Positions 25,154-33,220 of a DNA stretch of 64,000 nucleotides are shown here, piece after piece. The DNA is from Acidaminococcus hominis. GTDB lineage: Bacteria; Bacillota; Negativicutes; Acidaminococcales; Acidaminococcaceae. Location of the stretch: NCBI RefSeq assembly GCF_021044795.1, contig NZ_JAJNOP010000009.1; one strand, written 5' to 3'. Numbering within the stretch: position 1 is the stretch's first letter; the number at the start of each line of letters is the position of its first letter. The translations under genes were made by a program, and so were the position numbers. The notes beneath the pieces were generated by a model. It saw only the letters and a list, made by a program, of their open reading frames with translations, was not told the DNA's origin and searched no databases.

Positions 25154-25734
25154 AATGCCCCCTTGCTGCTCATGACCCCGTGGACCCGGGGATCCTTGGC
25201 CACGGCTTCTGCCACGGCCCGAGCAAATCCTTTAAAAATGGCTTCCAGCATATGGTGGGTGTTCTTGCCGTAGGGCACGTTCACGTGGAGGGTCAGGCCG
25301 CTTTCCACGGCTACGGCCCGGAAGAACTCCTCTCCCATTTCGGTATCGAAATTGCCCAGCTTGACCCGGGGAATCTCGGCGTTCCACACCAGGAACGGGC
25401 GGCCGCTGAAGTCCAGGGCTACCTGGGCCAGGGTTTCGTCCATGGGCAGCAGGCAGCTGCCGTAGCGGTGGATGCCCGCCTTGTCCCCCAGGGCCTGGCG
25501 CAGGGCCTTGCCCAGGGAGAGGCCTACGTCCTCCACGGTGTGGTGGGAATCTACTTCCAGGTCCCCGTGGGCCTCAATGCGCAGGTCCATAAAGGAATGG
25601 ACCGCCAAAAGGGTCAGCATATGGTCAAAAAAGCCAATGCCTGTAGAAATATCTGCTTTCCCGGAGCCGTCCAGGTTCACCTGGACCTTCACCTGGGTTT
25701 CTTTGGTACTGCGTTCCACCAAACCTTCCCGCAT
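25150..25734 (-). CDS. hisB: Imidazoleglycerol-phosphate dehydratase
   Basis: HisB dehydrates imidazole glycerol phosphate to imidazole acetol phosphate. The 194-residue monofunctional form has the metal-binding motifs GIGFFDHMLTLLAVHS, DSHHTVEDVGLSLG and the C-terminal KNTHHMLEAIFKGFARA and DPRVHGVMSSKG. No phosphatase domain is fused. It lies 3 bp after hisC and overlaps hisH by 4 bp. Confidence 0.97.
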   Translation of the reverse strand: MREGLVERSTKETQVKVQVNLDGSGKADISTGIGFFDHMLTLLAVHSFMDLRIEAHGDLEVDSHHTVEDVGLSLGKALRQALGDKAGIHRYGSCLLPMDETLAQVALDFSGRPFLVWNAEIPRVKLGNFDTEMGEEFFRAVAVESGLTLHVNVPYGKNTHHMLEAIFKGFARAVAEAVAKDPRVHGVMSSKGAL

Positions 25735-25737
25735 GAT

Positions 25738-26901
25738 TTATGCCTCCCCTTGGGCCAAAATGGCTTTGACGCCTGCAATAATTTCCGGATTTTCCTGGGC
25801 GGTGCCAATGGAAATCCGCAGGCCTCCCGGCAGCTGGTCCTTTTGGGAGAAGTCCCGGATGAGGATTTTCCGTTTCAATAACTGCTTGAACAGGTAGGAG
25901 CCAGCGGCCTTGGCTTTGGCAGCGGGTTCTGCACCGCTTTTGCCAGCCTGGGCAGCCAGGTTGTCCAGTACCTTGCCCTGGGGCAGCACCAGAATGAAGT
26001 TGGTGGCAGAGGGCAGGACCTTAAAGCCCAGGGCGGTAAACTGCTCCCGCAGGTATTCCCGGCCCTTGACCACGGCCCGCACCCGCTGGGCCAGCACTTC
26101 CGGCTTGGCATAGACCAGGCCGGCGGTCAGGATGGACACGCCGTTTACCGTATAGGGCAGCAGCACTTTCTTGAGTACCCGCATCACTGCCGGGCTCCCA
26201 ATGCCGTAGCCAATCCGCAGGTTGGCCAGGCCGTAGGCTTTGGAGAAGGTGCGCAGCACCAGCAGGTTGTCCACTTCCTTGGTGAGCTCCAAGGTGGAGT
26301 TGGCCAGCACCTGGCCGTCTTCCTTGGAAAATTCCAGGTAGGCTTCGTCCATAATCACCAGGCAGTCCACATTGCGGATGATTTTTTCCATGTCGCTGCG
26401 GGGGTTAAAGTTCCCGGTGGGGTTATTGGGGTTGCAGATGATCAGCGCATTGGGCTTTTCCTTTTGGCAGAAGGCGATGACCGCGTCCGGGTCAATGAAG
26501 CCTTCCGGGGTCAGGGCAAAGGCGATGGGCTCTGCGTCCCCCAGTACGGCGTAGGTTTCGTACATGGAAAAGGACGGGGACGGATAGGCAATTTTCGTGC
26601 CGGCACCGCCAAAGGCAAAGCAGGCTTTTTCCAACAGTTCGCTGGAACCGTTGCCAATGACCACCGTGGCCGGGTCTACGCCCAGGGCCTTGGCAATCTG
26701 CTCAGACAATTCTTCCCCGTGCATGGTAGGGTACCGGTTAAAGGCGTTTTCGCTGATCCGGGTCTGGAGCTCTACCCGGAGCTCCGGGGTCAGGTCCCAG
26801 TTGGTTTCGTTGGCGTTTACGATAATATCTGCATCAGGTACCGTTTCTACCTGATAATCTTCAAATTTGGACAAGTATGCCCGTGCCTTGATTTCCGTCA
26901 T
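25738..26901 (-). CDS. hisC: Histidinol-phosphate aminotransferase
   Basis: HisC is a PLP enzyme that converts imidazole acetol phosphate to histidinol phosphate. The 387-residue fold type I aminotransferase has GNGSSELLEKACFAFGGAG, NPNNPTGN, DEAYLEF and the PLP lysine in LRTFSKAYGLANLRIGY. The ATG at 26901 is preceded by GGGAGGAAG. An earlier in-frame TTG lies in the ribosome-binding site itself and was rejected. It lies 42 bp after hisD. Confidence 0.96.
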   Translation of the reverse strand: MTEIKARAYLSKFEDYQVETVPDADIIVNANETNWDLTPELRVELQTRISENAFNRYPTMHGEELSEQIAKALGVDPATVVIGNGSSELLEKACFAFGGAGTKIAYPSPSFSMYETYAVLGDAEPIAFALTPEGFIDPDAVIAFCQKEKPNALIICNPNNPTGNFNPRSDMEKIIRNVDCLVIMDEAYLEFSKEDGQVLANSTLELTKEVDNLLVLRTFSKAYGLANLRIGYGIGSPAVMRVLKKVLLPYTVNGVSILTAGLVYAKPEVLAQRVRAVVKGREYLREQFTALGFKVLPSATNFILVLPQGKVLDNLAAQAGKSGAEPAAKAKAAGSYLFKQLLKRKILIRDFSQKDQLPGGLRISIGTAQENPEIIAGVKAILAQGEA

Positions 26902-26943
26902 AATACTTCCTCCCAATATTTCTAAACTTTTTGAGCCAGGTTC

Positions 26944-28293
26944 TTACAGTTGTTTTTCCTTTCTGATGCGGATGGCATTGGCGTGTGCCTGGAGCCCTTC
27001 GGCTTCGGCCATGGCAATAATGTCATCGGCGGCTTCAGAAAGCGCTTCCTTGGTATAGGAAATGATGCTGGTCTTTTTCATGAAGGTTTCCACATTCAGT
27101 ACCGAATAGAATCTGGCAGTGCCGCCGGTGGGCAGAATGTGGTTGGGGCCGGCATAGTAGTCGCCCAGGGGTTCCGGAGAGTAGGCTCCCAGGAAGATGG
27201 CGCCGGCGTTGCGGATATAGGGTACCAGGGCAAAGGGTTCCTTGGTGTTGATTTCCATGTGTTCCGGGGCGGACAGGTTAGCCATTTCCACCACGGTTTC
27301 CATATCCTTGGCCAGGATGATCTTGCCTTGGGCGGCCAGGGACTGGGCGGCAATTTCCCGCCGGGGCAGCCGGGCCAGCTGGACTTCCACTTCTTCGGCT
27401 ACCTGATTAGCCAGCTTTTCATCGTCGGTAATCAGGATGGCGCAGGCCAGGGGGTCGTGTTCGGCCTGGCTCAGCAGGTCCGCAGCCAGGTATTGGTAGT
27501 CGGCGGTTTTGTCGGCTACAATCAGGATTTCACTGGGGCCAGCCAGCATGTCGATATCCACGTGGCCGTAGACGGCTTTCTTGGCCAGGGTCACGAAGAT
27601 GTTCCCAGGGCCGGTAATTTTTTCCACCTTGGGCACGGTTTCCGTCCCAAAGGCCAGGGCCGCTACTGCCTGGGCGCCGCCCATTTTGTAGATTTCGGTG
27701 ATGCCGATGGCTTTGGCGGTGGCCAGTACGTAGGGGTTCATTTTCCCATCCCGGCCAGCCGGGGCTGCCATGACAATCCGGGGCACGCCGGCTACCTTGG
27801 CAGGAACGGCGTTCATAATCACGGAGGAAGGATAGGCTGCGGTGCCGCCGGGCACGTAGATGCCCACGGAGTCCACCGGGGTCATTTTCTGGCCCAGGAA
27901 GGAGCCATAGGCCCGGGGGGTCAGCCAGGTTTTGGGCAGCTGTTCTTCGTGGAACTTGCGCACGTTGGCAATGGCCCGGTTGATGGCACCCATGGTCTTG
28001 GGGTCCACGGCCTTTTCGGCTTCGGCAAATTCGGCTTCGCTGACCTTGATTGTCTCAGGATTCAAGTCCGCCCCATCCAGCATTTTGGTGTAGGCGAACA
28101 GCTTGGCGTCCCCTTCCTTGCGGATGTCGTTTACGATCATATCCACTTCTTCTGCCGCCGTAAGAGGCCGGCCAAAGAGTTTTTCTACGGCAGCCTTGAC
28201 TTTCGGGGACAGTTCTACTTCATCAAAGGATTTCTTTTCCAGTAAACGGCTGATCTCGGCCGCAGTGCTTTTTCTTTCATCCAATACTTTCAT
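26944..28293 (-). CDS. hisD: Histidinol dehydrogenase
   Basis: HisD oxidises histidinol to histidine in two NAD-dependent steps with zinc. The 449-residue protein has VPGGTAAYPSSVIMNAVPA, the MAGPSEILIVAD motif, EHDPLACAILIT, and the catalytic Glu-His pair in NLSAPEHMEI. HILPTGGTARF near the end is also typical. It abuts hisG directly (stop at 28294), so the two are surely cotranscribed. Confidence 0.97.
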   Translation of the reverse strand: MKVLDERKSTAAEISRLLEKKSFDEVELSPKVKAAVEKLFGRPLTAAEEVDMIVNDIRKEGDAKLFAYTKMLDGADLNPETIKVSEAEFAEAEKAVDPKTMGAINRAIANVRKFHEEQLPKTWLTPRAYGSFLGQKMTPVDSVGIYVPGGTAAYPSSVIMNAVPAKVAGVPRIVMAAPAGRDGKMNPYVLATAKAIGITEIYKMGGAQAVAALAFGTETVPKVEKITGPGNIFVTLAKKAVYGHVDIDMLAGPSEILIVADKTADYQYLAADLLSQAEHDPLACAILITDDEKLANQVAEEVEVQLARLPRREIAAQSLAAQGKIILAKDMETVVEMANLSAPEHMEINTKEPFALVPYIRNAGAIFLGAYSPEPLGDYYAGPNHILPTGGTARFYSVLNVETFMKKTSIISYTKEALSEAADDIIAMAEAEGLQAHANAIRIRKEKQL

Positions 28294-28938
28294 TTATTCT
28301 TCCTCCTTGAGTACGGTTTCCAGGTCTTCCACCAGTTTCTTGATCCGGTCATACTGCATTTTGAAGCTGACCTTATTGGCAATGAGCCGGGCGGAGCTGG
28401 GGTACACGGTAGCAATTTCCTTCAGTTTGTTTTCCCGGAGGGTGCGGCCGGTTTCGACAATATCCACAATCAGTTCGCTAAGGCCCACAATGGGGGCCAG
28501 CTCGATGGAGCCGTTGAGCTTGACGATTTCCATCTGCATGCCCAGCTTTTCGAAAAACTCGGAGGCAGAATGGGGGTATTTGGTGGCCACCCGCATATGG
28601 GCGTAGTCGGTCAGGTTGGGCAGCTGCTTGGCTTCGGGCACGGCCATCATCAAATGGCAGGCGCCGTAGCCCATATCCAGCAGTTCGTAGATATCTTTTT
28701 GTTCTTCCCGCAGCACGTCCTTGCCGATGATGCCGATATCGGCGGCCCCGTATTCCACGTAGGTGGGCAAGTCCACGGTTTTCACGATGATGAATTTTAC
28801 TTTGGTTTCTTCATTGGTAATCACCAGTTTCCGGGAATTTTCCACCACGTTTTCGGCGGCGTAGCCTACCTTGGCCAGCAAGTCCACGGATTTGGCAAAC
28901 AGTTTGCCCTTGGGCAATGCAATCGTTAAATAGTCCAT
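28294..28938 (-). CDS. hisG: ATP phosphoribosyltransferase, short catalytic subunit
   Basis: HisG starts histidine synthesis by joining ATP and PRPP. At 214 residues this is the short form lacking the C-terminal regulatory domain, so it needs HisZ, encoded just upstream. Motifs LTIALPKGKLFAKSV, YGAADIGIIGKDVL and DIVETGRTLRENKL (PRPP-binding) are clear. Confidence 0.97.
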   Translation of the reverse strand: MDYLTIALPKGKLFAKSVDLLAKVGYAAENVVENSRKLVITNEETKVKFIIVKTVDLPTYVEYGAADIGIIGKDVLREEQKDIYELLDMGYGACHLMMAVPEAKQLPNLTDYAHMRVATKYPHSASEFFEKLGMQMEIVKLNGSIELAPIVGLSELIVDIVETGRTLRENKLKEIATVYPSSARLIANKVSFKMQYDRIKKLVEDLETVLKEEE

Positions 28939-28950
28939 TTCACAGCTCTC

Positions 28951-30123
28951 CTATCGTACGTATGCTACAGCTTCGCAGCGGTTAGCTGCACAGGCCTTGT
29001 CCGCTTCTTCCGGGGTCAGGGCGTCGGTGGCAACCTTCACGTTCTTGCCGTCTGCGCGCAGGGACATGGCTTTGGCAATGGCCTGCTGCTGATGACCGGG
29101 GGCCCAGGCTACGTAAATATCCCATTTGGATTCCTGGTTGAACTTGCCTTCCCGCTGGAGGCTGAGGATGATCCGGTCGATGCCCATGGCAAAGCCCGTG
29201 GCCGGTGCCGGAGCCCCGAAGTTCTCCATCATCTTGTCGTAGCGGCCGCCGCCGCAGATATTGAAACCGATATGGGGCGCATAAGCCTCAAACACCATGC
29301 CGGTATAGTAATCAAAGTCACGAATCAGGGACAGGTCAAAGGACAGGTAGTCCCCTACGCCGTAGGCGGAAGCCAGTTGGTAGATGGCTTTCAGGTTCCG
29401 CAGGGCTTCCTTGCTCTTTTCATTGGAAACCTGGCGTTCCAGCTGGTCCAAAAGGTCCACGCCGCCCTGGAGGTAGAGCAGCTCCCGGAACAGTTCCTTC
29501 ACGGGCTTGCGGATGTAGGAATCCGCAGCTTCCTTCAGGCCCACGGCGTTGTGGCTCAGCACCATGTGCTTGACAAATTCGGCCCGGGTGCCGGTAAGCT
29601 CCGCTTCTTCCATGAGCCCTGCCAAAAAGCCGCTGTGGCCGACGCTCAGGAGAAAATCCGTCAGGCCGGCGGCCCTCAGGCTGCTGACGGCCAGGGCCAG
29701 GACTTCGGCGTCCGCCATGGGAGCCGCTGCCCCGATGAGCTCGATGCCTGCCTGGCTGAATTCGCATTGGCGGCCGGCCTGGGTCTGTTCGTGGCGGAAC
29801 ACGTTGGCAATGTAGAACAGCCGTTTGATGCCCTTGTCAGCCTTGAGCCGGGTGGCTACCATCCGGGCCAGCGGGGTGGTCATTTCCGTGCGCAGGATCA
29901 TGGTGCGGCTTTCCCGGTCCATGAACTTCATGCTTTCTTCCGTAATGCCGGCGCCGCTTAGGGCAAAGGTGTCTGCGTATTCAAAGGTGGGGGTAATGGC
30001 TTCGTCATAGCCCCAGGACAGAAAATTGTCTGCAATCTGGTCCTCCATTTTCCGCTTCAGCCGGGCTTCTCCCGGCAGGATATCTTTGGTTCCATAGGGA
30101 ATTCTCAAAATGTTGGTACTCAT
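28951..30123 (-). CDS. hisZ: ATP phosphoribosyltransferase regulatory subunit
   Basis: HisZ is a histidyl-tRNA synthetase-like protein that activates short HisG and relays histidine feedback. The 390-residue protein resembles the HisRS catalytic core (YGTKDILPGEARLKRKMED, RTEMTTPLARMVATR, RHEQTQAGRQCEFSQAGIE, YYTGMVFEAYAP, CGGGRYD). The position directly before short hisG and the lack of a full anticodon-binding domain favour HisZ over HisRS. It overlaps the regulator gene upstream by 4 bp. Confidence 0.93.
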   Translation of the reverse strand: MSTNILRIPYGTKDILPGEARLKRKMEDQIADNFLSWGYDEAITPTFEYADTFALSGAGITEESMKFMDRESRTMILRTEMTTPLARMVATRLKADKGIKRLFYIANVFRHEQTQAGRQCEFSQAGIELIGAAAPMADAEVLALAVSSLRAAGLTDFLLSVGHSGFLAGLMEEAELTGTRAEFVKHMVLSHNAVGLKEAADSYIRKPVKELFRELLYLQGGVDLLDQLERQVSNEKSKEALRNLKAIYQLASAYGVGDYLSFDLSLIRDFDYYTGMVFEAYAPHIGFNICGGGRYDKMMENFGAPAPATGFAMGIDRIILSLQREGKFNQESKWDIYVAWAPGHQQQAIAKAMSLRADGKNVKVATDALTPEEADKACAANRCEAVAYVR

Positions 30124-30428
30124 GCGTTTTCTTCTCCTTTGGTAATACGGGGAATGACGGTTTGGTAGCCGCCTGCCCCATAGTTTAAACAGCGATTAAC
30201 CCGGGAAACGGTGGTGCTGCTGGCGCCCGTATCCTTGACAATCTTGGCATAATTTTCGCCGCGATGAAGACGCACCGCCACTTCCAGCCGCTGGCCCAGG
30301 GCCTTGAGCTCGTTGGGGGTGCAGATGTCTTCCAGGAAGGCCAGGCACATTTCCTTGTTCTCCAGGGTGAGGAACGCGTCAGCCAGCTGCAGAAGTTCTT
30401 TTTTGTTGTAACCTGCTTGAATAATCAT
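30120..30428 (-). CDS. TrpR-family regulator (YerC/YecD type), probable his operon repressor
   Basis: This 102-residue DNA-binding protein belongs to the TrpR-like YerC/YecD family. The core TPNELKALGQRLEVAVRLHR is followed by a helix-turn-helix, YAKIVKDTGASSTTVSRVNR. It is the first gene of the histidine operon and is coupled to hisZ, which suggests autogenous control of histidine synthesis; YerC-like proteins have been proposed as HisR in other Firmicutes. A palindrome overlapping the promoter at 30515-30540 is the obvious candidate site. Confidence 0.88.
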   Translation of the reverse strand: MIIQAGYNKKELLQLADAFLTLENKEMCLAFLEDICTPNELKALGQRLEVAVRLHRGENYAKIVKDTGASSTTVSRVNRCLNYGAGGYQTVIPRITKGEENA

Positions 30429-30514
30429 GTTGGTACCCCTTTCTAGGTGTTTCCAGGTTTGGTTTATGAAATGGACCGAATGCCGATTTCGCTTTACCTC
30501 TTTACTGATTTAGT

Positions 30515-30544
30515 ACTTTACTCCGATGAAGTAATAAAGTCAAG
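30515..30544 (-). promoter_or_regulatory. Histidine operon promoter with overlapping palindrome
   Basis: On the minus strand a TTGACT -35 (30539-30544) and a TAAAGT -10 (30515-30520) are spaced by 18 bp; the element ACTTTA..TAAAGT (30515-30540) forms an imperfect palindrome over it. Further TTTAC repeats flank it (30492-30520). A regulator bound here would block the polymerase. Confidence 0.6.
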
Positions 30545-30611
30545 TATTTTTTCTAGTTTTTACCAAACTTTGACATTTTTCCACTTTGGAGGCTTTTTTT
30601 GCCAAAACACA

Positions 30612-30640
30612 TTGACAAACTGTACATAACAGAGTATCAT
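30612..30640 (+). promoter_or_regulatory. metNI promoter
   Basis: TTGACA (30612-30617) and TATCAT (30635-30640) are separated by 17 bp, placing the start of transcription a few bases before the SAM riboswitch. Confidence 0.85.
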
Positions 30641-30653
30641 TTATCCACACGGA

Positions 30654-30750
30654 TTCATCAAGAGTAACGGAGGGACTGGCCCGATGATGTTACGGCAACC
30701 ATCACTTTGTGAACGGTGCTAAGTCCATCAGGTGCAGCCTGAAAGATGAA
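30654..30750 (+). promoter_or_regulatory. SAM-I (S-box) riboswitch
   Basis: The conserved S-box blocks are present: P1 TTCATC/GATGAA, ATCAAGAG, GGAGGGACTGGCCCGATGA, CGGCAACC, TGCTAAGTCC and the closing GAAAGATGA. It is followed at once by an intrinsic terminator and the methionine transporter genes. High S-adenosylmethionine should favour termination. Confidence 0.96.
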
Positions 30751-30769
30751 GATGATTAAGCCAAACGCA

Positions 30770-30803
30770 TTCCTCTTCATATTGAGTGAAGAGGTTTTTT
30801 TAT
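30770..30803 (+). terminator. Riboswitch-controlled terminator
   Basis: The stem CCTCTTCA/TGAAGAGG is followed by seven T residues, 20 bases after the SAM-I aptamer and about 25 bases before metN. Confidence 0.92.
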
Positions 30804-30825
30804 TGTATGGAGGTGGACATATTTT

Positions 30826-31866
30826 ATGATAGAGCTGCAGCACATTGACAAGATCTATCACACGAGCTCCGGGGACCTGCACGCCCTGAAAGATATCAAC
30901 TTGTCTATTAATGAAGGTGAAATTTTCGGCATCATCGGTTTGTCCGGGGCCGGCAAAAGCACCCTGGTCCGCTGCATCAACCGGCTGGAGAAACCCACCA
31001 GCGGCAAGGTGATTGTGGACGGCCAGGACATTACGGCCATGAGCCCGGTGGAACTGCGGAAAGCCCGGCAGAACATCGGCATGATTTTCCAGCATTTTAA
31101 CCTGCTGAGCAGCCGGACCGTTTACGGCAACATTGCCTTCCCCCTGGAAATCCAAGGGCTGGACAAGGCTGCCATCAAAAAGAAGGTGGATCCCCTGCTG
31201 GAACTGGTGGGCCTCACCGACCGGGCGGACCATTATCCGTCCCAGCTGTCCGGCGGCCAGAAGCAGCGGGTAGGCATTGCCCGGGCCCTGTCTTCCGACC
31301 CTACGGTGCTGCTGTGCGATGAAGCCACCTCCGCCCTGGACCCCCAAACCACGGAATCCATTCTGGACCTGCTCCGGAACATCAACAAGCGGCTGCACAT
31401 TACCATCGTGATGATTACCCACCAGATGAATGTGGTGAAGGAAATCTGCGACCGGGTTGCCGTTATTGAAAACGGGGAAATCATTGAAGAAGGCACCATG
31501 TTCGACCTGTTCACCAATCCCCAGAAGGCCACCACCAAGGAATTTGTGGCCAGCATCCAGCACAACGACCTGCCGGATTTCGTAAAACAGATGAACATCC
31601 AAAAGGTCTACCAGCCGGGAAACAAGGCGCTGGTCAGCTTGTCCTTTATTGGGGAAAGCGCCGGAGAACCGGTGATTTCCGTGCTGATCAAGCAGTTTGA
31701 TATTGACGTGAACATCCTCACCGCCAACATTGAAAGCCTCCAGAACACCCCCTACGGGACGCTGCTGGTAGAGCTGGAAGGCGACGAGGTGCATATGAAG
31801 GAGGCCCTGGATTATCTCCAGGCCAAGCAGCAATTGAAGGTGGAGGTGATTGGCTATGTCTCCTAA
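30826..31866 (+). CDS. metN: Methionine ABC transporter, ATP-binding subunit
   Basis: MetN powers uptake of methionine through MetI. The 346-residue protein has Walker A GLSGAGKST (about 38-46), the signature LSGGQKQRVGIARAL, Walker B VLLCDEATSALD and the switch histidine in MITHQMN. A C-terminal NIL domain (about 265-346) is known to bind methionine and inhibit transport. The ATG follows GGAGGTGG. An upstream SAM riboswitch supports the methionine assignment. No metQ binding-protein gene follows metI here. Confidence 0.96.
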   Translation: MIELQHIDKIYHTSSGDLHALKDINLSINEGEIFGIIGLSGAGKSTLVRCINRLEKPTSGKVIVDGQDITAMSPVELRKARQNIGMIFQHFNLLSSRTVYGNIAFPLEIQGLDKAAIKKKVDPLLELVGLTDRADHYPSQLSGGQKQRVGIARALSSDPTVLLCDEATSALDPQTTESILDLLRNINKRLHITIVMITHQMNVVKEICDRVAVIENGEIIEEGTMFDLFTNPQKATTKEFVASIQHNDLPDFVKQMNIQKVYQPGNKALVSLSFIGESAGEPVISVLIKQFDIDVNILTANIESLQNTPYGTLLVELEGDEVHMKEALDYLQAKQQLKVEVIGYVS

Positions 31867-32518
31867 TATGATGAATCTGCTAATCAAGGCTCTGGGGGAA
31901 ACCTGCTACATGGTGGTGGTTTCCGCCGCTCTGGCTACGTTGTTTGGGATTCCTTTGGGGGTTATCCTGACGGTGACCGGCAAGGGCCATATTATGGAAA
32001 ACAAAGTGGTGAACCGGATTTTGGGCGCCATTGTCAACGCCACCCGTTCCACGCCTTTTATCATTTTGATGGTTGCCATTATTCCCCTGACCCGTATTAT
32101 TGTCGGGTCTTCTATCGGGACCACCGCAGCCATTGTGCCCCTGACCATTTCCTGCACTCCGTTTATTTCCCGGATTATTGAGTCCTCCCTTTTGGAAGTG
32201 GACCACGGGGTTATTGAAGCAGCCCTGTCTGTAGGGGCCTCTCCCCTGCAAATCATCTGGAAGGTGCTGCTGCCGGAAGCCATGCACTCCATCGTGCTGG
32301 GGATTACCCTGGCCATCATCAGCCTGATCGGCAGCTCGGCTATGGCCGGCGCCCTGGGCGGCGGCGGTCTGGGGGACCTGGCCATCCGCTACGGGTATCA
32401 GCGGTTCCAGGCCGACACCATGCTGGCCACGGTTATCGTGCTGATTGCCCTGGTGCAGTTGGTGCAGTCCTGCGGCAACCGGTTCTCCAGCAAGCTGAAC
32501 AAGAATAAAATTAAATAA
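31856..32518 (+). CDS. metI: Methionine ABC transporter, permease subunit
   Basis: MetI forms the membrane channel of the MetNI transporter. The 220-residue protein has about five transmembrane helices and the EAA loop EAALSVGASPLQIIWKVLLPEA. I chose the ATG at 31856, 8 bases after GGAGGTG and overlapping the metN end. A TTG two codons earlier is less likely. A terminator follows at 32541. Confidence 0.95.
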   Translation: MSPNMMNLLIKALGETCYMVVVSAALATLFGIPLGVILTVTGKGHIMENKVVNRILGAIVNATRSTPFIILMVAIIPLTRIIVGSSIGTTAAIVPLTISCTPFISRIIESSLLEVDHGVIEAALSVGASPLQIIWKVLLPEAMHSIVLGITLAIISLIGSSAMAGALGGGGLGDLAIRYGYQRFQADTMLATVIVLIALVQLVQSCGNRFSSKLNKNKIK

Positions 32519-32540
32519 GGATTGTAAGTAGGGATTTTTG

Positions 32541-32570
32541 GTGCACCAGCTGCGGCTGGTGCATTTTTTT
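32541..32570 (+). terminator. Intrinsic terminator after metI
   Basis: The stem TGCACCAGC/GCTGGTGCA with loop TGCG is followed by seven T residues. Confidence 0.92.
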
Positions 32571-32675
32571 GTGTTCCCCCTGCTCCCTTTTGGCAGCGAT
32601 AAATCCCAGGAATTTTCTTGCAATTCTATGCTATAATAAAAATACACCTTATTCACATTTGAGGAGGCGAGACTT

Positions 32676-33128
32676 ATGAAGAAATTCTTTTTGGTGCTGA
32701 TGCTGCTGTGCTCGTTTGCAGTGCCGGGCTTTGCCAATTCCTTTGACCAGCAGCCCCAGCGCTTTGTCTGCGTGGATACGTCCCAAAAGGGCAGACGGTA
32801 TGTGGACCTGGATTCGGTACAGGTGGTCCAGTACGCTCCCCCGGCCTACCAGCTTTCGGTGGTCACCTACACTTTGGACTATGTAAACCACAGCGGCTTC
32901 CAATACACCCAGCTGTACACCTACAATTACAAGGACCAGACCATGAAGCTGACCTTCAAGGCTGCCCTGCCCTGCGATGAGGAAGGCAAACTGTTAAACC
33001 AGGCCCCTGGCAAGGTGGACGGCACGGCCCTGGACATTCTGCCCTACAGTCAGGGCTACTACGTGGGAAACCTGATTTTCCACAAAGCCTACAATATGTA
33101 TTTCAGCAAGAATTTCCCCGGAGCGTAA
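32676..33128 (+). CDS. Exported protein of unknown function
   Basis: A 150-residue protein with a classical signal peptide (MKKFFLVLMLLCSFAVPGFA) and no other membrane segment. The mature part contains YVDLDSVQVVQYAPP and aromatic-rich strands (TYTLDYVNHSGFQYTQLYTY), suggesting a small beta-rich periplasmic domain. The GAGGAGG ribosome-binding site is strong and a terminator follows, so it is a monocistronic gene. I do not recognise the family. Confidence 0.85.
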   Translation: MKKFFLVLMLLCSFAVPGFANSFDQQPQRFVCVDTSQKGRRYVDLDSVQVVQYAPPAYQLSVVTYTLDYVNHSGFQYTQLYTYNYKDQTMKLTFKAALPCDEEGKLLNQAPGKVDGTALDILPYSQGYYVGNLIFHKAYNMYFSKNFPGA

Positions 33129-33137
33129 GGCCGGGAC

Positions 33138-33177
33138 AAAGCGTTTTGCCAAATCTCTTGGTAAAACGCTTTTTTTC
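33138..33177 (+). terminator. Intrinsic terminator
   Basis: AAAGCGTTTT.CC pairs with GG.AAAACGCTTT, followed by a T-tract, just after the stop at 33128. Confidence 0.9.
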
Positions 33178-33220
33178 ATGCTATACTAGGTTTTGACCAT
33201 AATGAAAGGAGCGCAAACCC

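Noticed and set aside
28951..30123. Histidyl-tRNA synthetase
   Set aside because: It is adjacent to a short-form hisG and has a reduced C-terminal region, so HisZ is the better call.
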